From: an uncultured Prevotella sp.
GTDB lineage: Bacteria; Bacteroidota; Bacteroidia; Bacteroidales; Bacteroidaceae
Assembly: GCA_900771975.1 (NCBI GenBank)
Contig: CAAGPV010000079.1
Span: forward strand, 1-28,462
Length of the DNA: 28,462 nt
Reading direction: 5' to 3'
The notes beneath the pieces are model-generated. The model saw only the letters and a list, made by a program, of their open reading frames with translations, was not told the DNA's origin and made no database searches. The position numbers and the translations under genes are program-made. Shown here in pieces: positions 16,513 through 24,192 of this stretch. Position 1 is the stretch's first letter; each line of letters opens with the position of its first letter.

Positions 16513-18468
16513 TTATTTTATAATGGCTGTCCAACCTCCTCCGGGAGCAAGGTGAACCTTCAGCAAACGATTGCTGTCTGACAACTGGAGCGTTGTGTGT
16601 TTATAGTCGGTGGCTTCGCGGTCGGCATTTATGCCATCGGCAAAGATGTTTGCCGTGTTACCCAGATTATTCAGTCTTGACAAGTCGATGGTAATGTCGC
16701 GTGCTTGCCAGTCTGTCATGGCTGCAATATACCATATAGCTCCCTTTCGACGGGCTATAACGGCATATTCACCCATTTCTCCACCAAGGCCAACAGTCTC
16801 GTCCCATGTGGTGGGAATTTGTGCAATAAAGTCTGTACACTCTTGTTCTTTCATGTATTTTGACGGAGAATCGGCCAGCATCTGTAGGGGCGCATAATAC
16901 ATGGTGTACATTGCCATCTGGTGAACGCGTGTGCCTTGGCTCATAGGGTGGTCGTTATTGCCGAAGAATTGGTCGCGTGTGGCATTGCTCATTGCTCCAG
17001 GAGTGTAGTCGAGAGGACCTGCCAGCATTCTCAGATAAGGGATGGTTACGTCATAGCAGGGCTGGTCGTGCAGTGGACCGGTGGCTGTGCGGGGCTCCCA
17101 TTTGGAATTTTCGAGCCCTTTCACTCCCTCAAAGTTGACGATGTTGGGGTAGGCAAACTGGATGCCAAAAGGCTTTAGACCATGCAAATCGAGCAATAAG
17201 CGATGGGTTGCAGCACATGCGGCAACTTCGTATGCAGAATTGATGGCAGCTTGATCGTCTCTATCGAAAAAGTCAACTTTAAAACCTTTCACTCCTAATT
17301 GTTGGTAATGGGACATAATTTCGGCCATCTTGGTAGGTCCTCGTTGAACCAGATTGCGCCAAGATGACCATAAAATCACGCCGACTCCCTGCTTCTTGGC
17401 ATAGCTGATGATGGCTTCCATGTCCATCTTGTCTGAGAAAGAGAGTAGGTCTTCGGGGTCGCTCCAGCCTTCATCAATGATGATGTATTCAAGGTGGTTG
17501 TGTGCAGCAAAGTCAATGAAGTATTTATAGGTGTCTGTGTTTATGCCTGCTCGGAAGTCAACACCAGTCAGGTTGGTGTTGTTCCACCAGTCCCAAGCCA
17601 CTTTTCCAGGCTTTATCCATGTGGTGTCTTTCAGTTTACAGGTTGGGCCGAGGGCTTCAGCAATGTTATATCCCATAAGTTGGGCATCTTTGTCAGCGAC
17701 AACCAAGACGCGCCAAGGTATTTTTGTTACATTCTTGGCAATGAAGTCAGCCCGTTTGGACGGAACGAGGTTCAGCCGGTTGAAGCCTCCGATGGTGTCT
17801 TCGAGCGGATAGGGAGGAAACGTTGCACATAGCATATTTCCTTGGCTATGGGTGAAATACATTCCAGGATAGTTTTCAACGTCGGCTTCCATGATAACTG
17901 CTGTCTTCTGTTGGGGAAGTTTTACGGCTAAAGGCGTAATGGCCAAAGAGTCGGAAAACATCTTGCTGAGAGGAGCTTTGTCATAATACGACTCGAAAGC
18001 GTAGCACCAGCGTTCTCCATCACGATTGTCGTTAACATATGGGATAAAGGCCGTATAGTCGTCTGCAAAGCAAAATTGAGAAGTCTCGTTGTTTACTTTT
18101 ACAGGTTTGTTGCCCAACAAAATGCGATAGGCGGCAGCATTGTCGAAGGCTCTGAACTCTACTTTGTATTGTCCTTTCAAACTTATGGTGAGGGAATTGC
18201 AGGCCAATTCGGCTTTGCTGAACGATTGCTGCTTGCTGACACCGCTAATGACGGGCTTGTCGCCCAAAACTCCTTTGGAGGTGTTGATGTCGATGGAAGA
18301 AGGCAATAGCGCTTTGACTCCACCTTGGACGACACTCCATTTCAATCCGTTGTCTACTTGAATGGTGACAACGAGTTGTCCGTTAGGGGAGGTTAGTGTG
18401 TAGTCTTTTGCATAAAGACCCACTGTCATCAAGGAAATCATCAAAGCGATAATAATAGAACGTTTCAT
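16513..18468 (-). CDS. GH97 family glycoside hydrolase, probably a retaining alpha-galactosidase
   Basis: 651 residues with a signal peptide at 1-20 (MKRSIIIALMISLMTVGLYA). An N-terminal beta-sandwich (about 22-270) precedes a (beta/alpha)8 barrel, with KVAWDWWNNTN near 290 and EYIIIDEGWSD near 327, and then a C-terminal sheet domain. The barrel has GFKVDFFDRDDQ, with D399 at the position of the nucleophile in retaining GH97 enzymes; inverting SusB-type alpha-glucosidases use glutamates elsewhere. Length (about 650) also fits the retaining alpha-galactosidase branch better than SusB (about 740). It is periplasmic. There is no SusC/SusD pair next to it, so it is a stand-alone gene with its own promoter rather than part of a polysaccharide locus. 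Confidence 0.9.
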   Translation of the reverse strand: MKRSIIIALMISLMTVGLYAKDYTLTSPNGQLVVTIQVDNGLKWSVVQGGVKALLPSSIDINTSKGVLGDKPVISGVSKQQSFSKAELACNSLTISLKGQYKVEFRAFDNAAAYRILLGNKPVKVNNETSQFCFADDYTAFIPYVNDNRDGERWCYAFESYYDKAPLSKMFSDSLAITPLAVKLPQQKTAVIMEADVENYPGMYFTHSQGNMLCATFPPYPLEDTIGGFNRLNLVPSKRADFIAKNVTKIPWRVLVVADKDAQLMGYNIAEALGPTCKLKDTTWIKPGKVAWDWWNNTNLTGVDFRAGINTDTYKYFIDFAAHNHLEYIIIDEGWSDPEDLLSFSDKMDMEAIISYAKKQGVGVILWSSWRNLVQRGPTKMAEIMSHYQQLGVKGFKVDFFDRDDQAAINSAYEVAACAATHRLLLDLHGLKPFGIQFAYPNIVNFEGVKGLENSKWEPRTATGPLHDQPCYDVTIPYLRMLAGPLDYTPGAMSNATRDQFFGNNDHPMSQGTRVHQMAMYTMYYAPLQMLADSPSKYMKEQECTDFIAQIPTTWDETVGLGGEMGEYAVIARRKGAIWYIAAMTDWQARDITIDLSRLNNLGNTANIFADGINADREATDYKHTTLQLSDSNRLLKVHLAPGGGWTAIIK

Positions 18469-18492
18469 GTTTTAAGGTTTAATTGTTTGTTG

Positions 18493-18523
18493 CAAATATA
18501 CAAAAAAAGTACTTAAAAACAAA
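18493..18523 (-). promoter_or_regulatory. Promoter of the GH97 gene
   Basis: On the minus strand TTTG (18520-18523), 19 bases, TATATTTG (18493-18500), a full consensus match 25 bases before the start codon. Confidence 0.75.
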
Positions 18524-18548
18524 TGCTTGCGGTGACAATAAAACAAAA

Positions 18549-18587
18549 AAGCATAGTTGAGTAGCTTTGTCTAACTCAACTATGCTT
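18549..18587 (-). terminator. Rho-independent terminator of clpB
   Basis: AAGCATAGTTGAGT (18549-18562) and ACTCAACTATGCTT (18574-18587) are perfect 14-base complements with an 11-base loop. On the minus strand the stem is followed by a T-rich run (TTTTGTTT), and the hairpin begins 40 bases after the clpB stop. Confidence 0.9.
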
Positions 18588-18627
18588 GATGACAATCAAA
18601 CAACATTAACGAAATGATAGTTGTTTT

Positions 18628-21210
18628 TTAGTTTCTGAAGACCAAACTGTTATTCTCGCAGTCGACTGTAATGACCTTGTCACGGTTAACTTTTCCTGCC
18701 AAAAGCGACTTGCTGAGATCGTTGAGGACATAGCGCTGGATGGCTCTCTTTACAGGGCGAGCGCCAAACTCGGGGTCGTAACCTTTGTCTGCAAGGAACT
18801 CAACTGCTGCATCTGTCCACCTTAAATCAAATCCTTGTCCCTTCAGCATCTCTTGGACATGCGACAACTGCAAGCGGACAACTCCGCCGATTTGCTCTTT
18901 GGTGAGAGGCAAGAACATGATGGTTTCGTCTATTCGGTTAAGAAACTCCGGACGTATAGTCTTCTTCAACAACTCCATTACATTGGCTTTTACTGCCGAA
19001 CAGTGTTGCTCGTCCATTTCACCTTTTTCCATCTCTTCGCGAATGTATTGCGAACCAAGGTTGGAAGTCATGATGATGATGGTGTTTTTAAAGTTGACAG
19101 TACGCCCTTTGTTGTCTGTAAGTCTGCCATCGTCCAACACTTGAAGAAGAATGTTGAAAACATCGGGATGTGCTTTCTCTATCTCATCAAAGAGTACTAC
19201 CGAGTAAGGTTTACGCCTAACCGCCTCGGTGAGCTGTCCGCCTTCGTCATAACCGACATACCCCGGAGGTGCACCGATAAGTCTACTTACGCTAAACTTC
19301 TCTTGGTATTCACTCATGTCAATACGTGTCATCATTGTCTCGTCGTTAAACAGATAGTCGGCTAAGGCCTTGGCAAGCTCCGTCTTGCCAGTTCCTGTTG
19401 TTCCCAAGAAAATGAACGAAGCTATTGGACGTTTGGGGTCTTGCAGTCCGGCACGGCTTCTGCGTACTGCATCGGTAACTGCGGTGATGGCTTCGTCCTG
19501 CCCGATTACACGTTTGTGTAGCTCCTCTTCGAGGTGTAGCAACTTTTCGCGTTCGCTTTGCATCATTCTTGTTACCGGGATTCCTGTCCAACGGCTTACA
19601 ACTTCAGCAATGTCATCAGCGGTCACTTCTTCGCGGACCATTGCCTGTCCACCTTGGGTGGTTTGCAACTGCTGCTGAATGGCTTTGATGTCGTCTTCCA
19701 AAGCCTTGAGCTTGGAATAACGTATTTCTGCAACGCGCTCGTAATTGCCTTCACGCTCGGCTCGCTCAGCTTCAAATTTTAGGTTTTCTATCTCTTGCTT
19801 GTCTTGTTGGATTTTGTTGACAAGTCCTTTTTCGCTTTCCCATTTTGCACGGAATGTGTGCTCTTCGTCTTTGAGCTCTGCAATTTCCTTGTCTAATTGA
19901 GCAATCTTGTCCGTGTCGTTTTCCCGCTTTATGGCTTCGCGTTCAATTTCAAGTTGTTTCAACTTACGGGTTGTTTCGTCCAACTCTTCTGGAACAGAGT
20001 CGCGTTCCATACGCAATTTGGCTGCTGCTTCATCCATTAGGTCGATTGCTTTGTCAGGCAAGAAACGGTCGGAGATGTATCGCTCTGAAAGTTTTACGGC
20101 AGCGATGCAAGCATCATCCTGTATACGCACTTTGTGATGGTTTTCATAACGCTCCTTTAAACCACGTAAAATAGAAATGGCATCCAACTCGTCAGGCTCG
20201 TCCACCATAACAGTTTGGAAACGGCGCTCCAAAGCTTTGTCCTTTTCAAAGTATTTTTGATACTCGTTAAGGGTGGTTGCACCAATTGCCCGAAGTTCTC
20301 CTCTGGCCAAAGCTGGCTTTAAAATGTTGGCCGCATCCATTGCACCTTCACCGCCACCTGCACCTACAAGTGTGTGGATTTCGTCTATAAACAAGATGAT
20401 GTCTCCATCTGCTGCGGTAACTTCTTTTATAACGCTCTTCAGACGTTCTTCAAACTCGCCCTTGTATTTGGCTCCTGCAACAAGTGCTCCCATGTCGAGA
20501 GAATAGAGCCTCTTGTTCTTTAAGTTTTCCGGAACATCGCCACGAACGATGCGCTCAGCCAATCCCTCAACGATAGCGGTCTTGCCCGTGCCGGGTTCAC
20601 CAATGAGAATTGGGTTGTTTTTGGTTCGGCGGGAGAGAATCTGGAGCACACGCCTTATTTCTTCGTCACGCCCTATAACAGGGTCAAGCTTTCCTTGGCG
20701 GGCTTTCTCGACAAGGTTTTGGGCATATTTGTCCAATGCCTGATAGTTTTCATCTCCACTTTGCGATTGAACCTTTTGGCCCTGTCGTAATGCTTCAATG
20801 GCTTTGCGTAACTCCTTTTCTGTGCAACCAGCATCTTTCAAAATGCGGGACGCTGTGGAATTGACACATAACAATGCCAAAAGAAGTGGTTCGATGGAAA
20901 CAAATTCGTCACCCATCTCTTGAGAATAGCTGATGGCTTTTTGGATAACGGCATTGGAATCGTTCGAAAGATAAGGCTGCCCACCAGAAACTCGAGGCAA
21001 GTGTTGTAGCTGACTGTCCGTTGCAGAAACTACGAGTTCTTGGTTGATGCCTATTTTCTGAAACAGATATCCGGTAACATCGCGTCCTTTTTCCATGATG
21101 CCAGAAAGCAAGTGGATTGGTTCTATTGTTTGTTGATCCAGCGATTGCGCCTTGTTGATACCTGCCTGAATGGCCTCCTGAGCTTTAATCGTAAATCTAT
21201 CTAATGTCAT
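18628..21210 (-). CDS. clpB: ATP-dependent disaggregase chaperone ClpB
   Basis: 860 residues from the ATG at MTLDRFTIKAQEAIQAG, chosen because AAAGGAG lies 8 bases upstream and because the usual ClpB N-terminus starts there. Domains in order: Clp-N repeat domain (1-145), first AAA+ module with Walker A GEPGTGKT (204-211) and Walker B LFIDEIHT, the long charged coiled-coil middle domain (about 400-530), and a second AAA+ module with GTTGTGKT (about 605) and VLFDEIEKAHPD. With DnaK it pulls polypeptides out of aggregates after heat or other stress. It is a single gene with a strong terminator; two palindromes upstream may be regulator sites. Confidence 0.98.
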   Translation of the reverse strand: MTLDRFTIKAQEAIQAGINKAQSLDQQTIEPIHLLSGIMEKGRDVTGYLFQKIGINQELVVSATDSQLQHLPRVSGGQPYLSNDSNAVIQKAISYSQEMGDEFVSIEPLLLALLCVNSTASRILKDAGCTEKELRKAIEALRQGQKVQSQSGDENYQALDKYAQNLVEKARQGKLDPVIGRDEEIRRVLQILSRRTKNNPILIGEPGTGKTAIVEGLAERIVRGDVPENLKNKRLYSLDMGALVAGAKYKGEFEERLKSVIKEVTAADGDIILFIDEIHTLVGAGGGEGAMDAANILKPALARGELRAIGATTLNEYQKYFEKDKALERRFQTVMVDEPDELDAISILRGLKERYENHHKVRIQDDACIAAVKLSERYISDRFLPDKAIDLMDEAAAKLRMERDSVPEELDETTRKLKQLEIEREAIKRENDTDKIAQLDKEIAELKDEEHTFRAKWESEKGLVNKIQQDKQEIENLKFEAERAEREGNYERVAEIRYSKLKALEDDIKAIQQQLQTTQGGQAMVREEVTADDIAEVVSRWTGIPVTRMMQSEREKLLHLEEELHKRVIGQDEAITAVTDAVRRSRAGLQDPKRPIASFIFLGTTGTGKTELAKALADYLFNDETMMTRIDMSEYQEKFSVSRLIGAPPGYVGYDEGGQLTEAVRRKPYSVVLFDEIEKAHPDVFNILLQVLDDGRLTDNKGRTVNFKNTIIIMTSNLGSQYIREEMEKGEMDEQHCSAVKANVMELLKKTIRPEFLNRIDETIMFLPLTKEQIGGVVRLQLSHVQEMLKGQGFDLRWTDAAVEFLADKGYDPEFGARPVKRAIQRYVLNDLSKSLLAGKVNRDKVITVDCENNSLVFRN

Positions 21211-21258
21211 ATTCTTTATTCTCCTTTCTTTATTTAACAATTTCTATCAGTAGAAACT

Positions 21259-21267
21259 CAAATAATA
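21259..21267 (-). promoter_or_regulatory. Weak candidate -7 box of clpB
   Basis: TATTATTTG on the minus strand is one base longer than TAnnTTTG, and no clear -33 TTTG is present (GTTG near 21288-21291). Placement, about 50 bases upstream of the ATG, is reasonable. It may depend on an activator. Confidence 0.35.
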
Positions 21268-21304
21268 TGCCCAAGAATAAACTGTGACAACTTGTCGTGT
21301 ATGG

Positions 21305-21339
21305 CTGACAAATGGTCAGTTTTTGCTAACCGGGTTAGC
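21305..21339. promoter_or_regulatory. Two adjacent palindromes upstream of clpB
   Basis: CTGACAAATGGTCAG (21305-21319; arms CTGAC/GTCAG) and GCTAACCGGGTTAGC (21325-21339; perfect 7-base arms around G) are five bases apart. Neither is followed by a T-run on either strand, so they look more like protein-binding sites than terminators. Neither matches the CIRCE sequence. The rest of the 21340-21529 gap is AT-rich with nothing else recognised. Confidence 0.5.
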
Positions 21340-21529
21340 GACTCGCTTATAAAGGAGTTTAAAAAGCGTGTGACTTATGCATATATCGTAAAATCAACAG
21401 GCTTGATTAAGAAATCAAGAATAATGCAAAATAATTGATGTTTTCAATAATAATTTCAGGAAAATCATATATTTTTGTGCTGAAATAGAGTTTTCGCACT
21501 TAGTGCAGATAGGTTGCACATTAGCCTCC

Positions 21530-21537
21530 TACATTTG
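21530..21537 (+). promoter_or_regulatory. Candidate -7 box of the A1S_2505-like gene
   Basis: TACATTTG fits the -7 consensus and would start transcription near 21543, 48 bases before the ATG. A second match, TATTTTTG, lies at 21470-21477. Neither has a good TTTG 19-20 bases upstream. Confidence 0.5.
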
Positions 21538-21590
21538 CACCAGAAAAATACAATTAGCAGATTAAGTATCACTAGGAAAATAAAAGAAAG

Positions 21591-22055
21591 ATGGAACGGC
21601 CGAATATTTACACAGAGGAGGAACGCTACTGGATGACCGGTGGCAACACGGGAAGTTTGCCGACTCGTGTTATTCCATCTGTAATTTATACACTGGCACC
21701 AGACGAAATTTTCGTCTTCGGGAGCAATGCTTTGGGGATGCACCACGGCGGCGCTGCCAGGGTGGCATACAACGAGTTTGGTGCAGAATGGGGAAATGGT
21801 GAAGGCTTGCAAGGACAATCATACGCCATTCCCACTATGGAAGGAGAGCATAGAACAATGCTCGCGGTGAAACGCTTCACAGAGTATGCCAAAGAGCATC
21901 CCGAACAGAAGTTTCTGGTGACTCCTGTGGGCTGCGGAATAGCGGGCTACACACCAGAAGAGATTGCTCCGATGTTCAAGGAGGCAGCATCGCTGGAAAA
22001 CATATATCTACCCATCAGCTTTTGGAAGGTGCTAATGGAAGTCGTTAATAAGTAA
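21591..22055 (+). CDS. A1S_2505-family protein, macro-domain-like
   Basis: 154-residue cytoplasmic protein. The central pattern FVFGSNALGMHHGGAARVA, then FGAEWGNGEGLQGQSYAIPT and later FLVTPVGCGIAGYTPEEIAPMF, identifies the small family annotated as A1S_2505 phage non-structural proteins. The layout (glycine-rich loop after a buried strand, then VGCGIAG near the end) recalls macro domains that bind ADP-ribose, but that link is inferred. Members occur in phages and scattered bacterial genomes. The gene ends 12 bases before the rhs tip gene and may be transcribed with it, although a functional connection is not shown. Confidence 0.75.
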   Translation: MERPNIYTEEERYWMTGGNTGSLPTRVIPSVIYTLAPDEIFVFGSNALGMHHGGAARVAYNEFGAEWGNGEGLQGQSYAIPTMEGEHRTMLAVKRFTEYAKEHPEQKFLVTPVGCGIAGYTPEEIAPMFKEAASLENIYLPISFWKVLMEVVNK

Positions 22056-22067
22056 AAGAAGATAAAT

Positions 22068-23201
22068 ATGAGTATCTTTGCAGTGCCGTACAATGGCGAG
22101 GACAACAACGACTATGTGGACGGCAAGGGCTTCTGCTGCAATGACGGCAGTTTGGAGGCTGCGCAAGCAAGTGTTATGGCAAGAGCAATGAAAAACAATT
22201 TCCAAGAGGGCGACTCATACGAGAAGATGCAGTTCTACTACCATCCAGACCATTTGGATAGCAGTAGTTACATCACCAACCTTGATGGCGAGGTGGTGCA
22301 GCATATCGAGTATGTTCCTTTCGGTGAAGTGTTCGTTGAGGAGCGCAACAACATCTGGAATACACCTTACCTTTTCAATGCGAAGGAATTCGATGAGGAG
22401 ACAGGTATGTACTACTATGGTGCGAGGTACTATGAGCCGAGATTGAGTCTGTGGCTTTCTATAGATTCCAAAGAGGAAAAATATTCCAATGTGTCAACGT
22501 ATTGTTATGTTATTTCTAATCCGCTGAAATATACAGATCCTACAGGTATGGAAATTGATATGACAAAAGTTCGTTTGGCTGATGAACAACTTAAATTGTC
22601 AACAACTCAGTCTGTAATAAAAGATTTGGCTTCTCAAACGGGATTACAACTCAGTTTGGACAAGGATAACAAGTTGCAATATGCTAAAAATGATGAAGGA
22701 AAACCTATTGTTAATAAGATTACCAACAAAAAAGGAAAAGAAATAGATGCAGGAAGTAAAACTGCAAGGAATTTCTTGATAAAAATGATTGACAACAAAA
22801 CCGAGATAGAAGTATCCTATCATGCTAAACGTACTGTTACATCTGGAACTCAAATAGGTCTCAGTTTTGAGCAAATCAGTAACATGGTTAAAGGTGCTGT
22901 TGGTGTAGATGGCAATACGCTTGGTTTTGGCATGACCTTCTTACATGAACTTCATCATACAACAATAGGTGGAGACTATCATGATTCTACAGAACTTTTT
23001 GGAACTGGACCAGTTGTTGATAACATGAATATAATCCGCAATGAACTCAACAAACAAGGGTTTAATTATGGAGAAAGGTTAAATTATAAAGCGATCCATA
23101 CAAAAGAAGGTAATATTATTCCTTTTAATGAATCGGCTTTAACTTCGTTGAAGTACAATAGTTCCATGGGGAAAAAGGCTCATTATATTAAAACAAAATG
23201 A
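22068..23201 (+). CDS. Orphan rhs tip with C-terminal HExxH metallopeptidase-like toxin
   Basis: 377 residues. Residues 4-129 are the end of an rhs/YD-repeat core (FYYHPDHLDSSSYITNLDGE, YLFNAKEFDEETGMYYYGARYYEPRL). The hinge NPLKYTDPTG (151-160) marks the core-to-toxin junction, and residues about 161-377 are a variable domain. That domain contains FLHELHH (H293, E294, H297), a zinc-peptidase motif, followed by GTGPVVDNMNIIRNEL, a pattern recalling the M91/NleD effector group; a nearby H305 or E309 could be the third ligand. DNA becomes much more AT-rich at the hinge. It lacks a secretion N-terminus and begins inside the core, so it is a displaced cassette that would need recombination with a full rhs gene to be delivered. 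Its stop overlaps the next start (ATGA). Confidence 0.8.
   Translation: MSIFAVPYNGEDNNDYVDGKGFCCNDGSLEAAQASVMARAMKNNFQEGDSYEKMQFYYHPDHLDSSSYITNLDGEVVQHIEYVPFGEVFVEERNNIWNTPYLFNAKEFDEETGMYYYGARYYEPRLSLWLSIDSKEEKYSNVSTYCYVISNPLKYTDPTGMEIDMTKVRLADEQLKLSTTQSVIKDLASQTGLQLSLDKDNKLQYAKNDEGKPIVNKITNKKGKEIDAGSKTARNFLIKMIDNKTEIEVSYHAKRTVTSGTQIGLSFEQISNMVKGAVGVDGNTLGFGMTFLHELHHTTIGGDYHDSTELFGTGPVVDNMNIIRNELNKQGFNYGERLNYKAIHTKEGNIIPFNESALTSLKYNSSMGKKAHYIKTK
22077..22454 (+). repeat. Shared rhs core block, copy A
   Basis: 378 bases closely matching 25985-26377, starting at TTTGCAGTGCCGTACAATGG in both copies. Differences are mostly third-position changes. The copy replaces the usual glycine of HxDHLGS with aspartate at residue 64. 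This homology could drive recombination between the two cassettes. Confidence 0.95.
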
Positions 23202-23701
23202 GAATCATTATGAGAATATTCTTTTTGATGTGCATTTTGGGGGCTTCTTTGACGATAGCAGCTCAGAATATCATTTATGGTAATAAAAATGAGCAGAGAG
23301 CTATAAATATGGCATTTGATATTCTGCAAGTTTATTACCATTCAAAAGAACTGTGTGTTTCAGATTCGATTTATGATCTTGATTGGGAGATTTTTTCAGA
23401 TATGGTTGATACTCAGACCAAACAAATTCTCTGGTCTTATCGAATAGAGAAAAAATTTATTTGGAACGCTCCAACATATTCTGAAGCTTTATTATCTATA
23501 TTCGGTCCTGAAACTTGTGATTCTTGTATGTATATAGCAAATTTTTCGGAGCCATATAAAGGAATGATAAGATGCGACATCCTACCAAAAGATAAAATGG
23601 TTGGCATTTATGGATCGCCTGTTATTTCGGCTTTTCTATTTAAATACAATAATAGAGGAGAAATTTATCAGAGCTATAAAGCTGAAGTCAATATAGACTA
23701 A
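23198..23701 (+). CDS. Secreted probable immunity protein of the rhs HExxH toxin
   Basis: 167 residues, no family recognised. A hydrophobic signal peptide (RIFFLMCILGASLTIAAQ) precedes a mature domain of about 145 residues with one CDSC cysteine pair. It starts in an ATGA overlap with the toxin stop (a second ATG, four codons later, is possible) and has the same low G+C as the toxin domain, which is how toxin and immunity genes usually travel. The signal peptide suggests protection acts in the periplasm or at the envelope. A terminator follows 13 bases after the stop. The immunity role is inferred from position only. Confidence 0.65.
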   Translation: MRIIMRIFFLMCILGASLTIAAQNIIYGNKNEQRAINMAFDILQVYYHSKELCVSDSIYDLDWEIFSDMVDTQTKQILWSYRIEKKFIWNAPTYSEALLSIFGPETCDSCMYIANFSEPYKGMIRCDILPKDKMVGIYGSPVISAFLFKYNNRGEIYQSYKAEVNID

Positions 23702-23714
23702 TTAAAATTCTTTC

Positions 23715-23750
23715 AAAAAGGGATTGTGTGAAATGGCACAGTCCCTTTTT
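23715..23750 (+). terminator. Rho-independent terminator after the toxin-immunity pair
   Basis: AAAAAGGGATTGTG (23715-23728) pairs with CACAGTCCCTTTTT (23737-23750), 14 pairs with one G-U, 8-base loop, ending in five Ts. Confidence 0.88.
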
Positions 23751-23961
23751 ATAAGATATTATACAAAGGTCTTTGTATGCCCAATTGTATGATTGCAACC
23801 CTCTCCATCTTCATCGCATTCCCATAAAGGTCTTTATTCCATAAAAGTTGTTATAAATGCTGCGAAAATTCTTGATTGTGACATTCCAACCGTAACTTTG
23901 CCAGTTCAAACAAATTAAATCATATCAAAATGTAGTAGAATTATAAAAAATCAGCAACAAA

Positions 23962-24192
23962 ATGGAACGCAAGAAACAGACCGGGCATGTCTGCCGATGG
24001 ATGGTTTTTGGCATAACGATTGTCACCATCGTCGTAGGATGTACCATAGTAATCGGCCTATTTGAATGGCGCGACAGAAGCAGGATGGAGAGCAGGAACG
24101 CAGAGACACACCTTTGGCGTAAAAACGTGTATGACTTGAATATGCGTGTCGCCAAGTTATCTCTGCTTGGTGAGACATGGAAAAAATGTTAG
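23962..24192 (+). pseudogene. N-terminal fragment of a membrane sensor-like protein
   Basis: 76 residues: a basic start, one transmembrane helix (about 14-34, MVFGITIVTIVVGCTIVIGLF), then a charged helix (EWRDRSRMESRNAETHLW, VYDLNMRVAKLSLLGE) that stops abruptly after GETWKKC. The charged stretch resembles the extracytoplasmic coiled coil at the start of sensor kinases carried by Bacteroides conjugative elements (RteA-like), which would continue for hundreds of residues. If so, this is a scar of such an element cut after residue 72. It could instead be a complete small membrane protein. Upstream 23751-23961 and downstream 24193-24394 hold no other gene I can support, only a 12-codon ATG frame at 24289. 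Confidence 0.4.

Noticed and set aside
21325..21339. Palindrome GCTAACCGGGTTAGC as a terminator
   Set aside because: No T-run follows on either strand and no gene ends nearby, so an operator is more likely.
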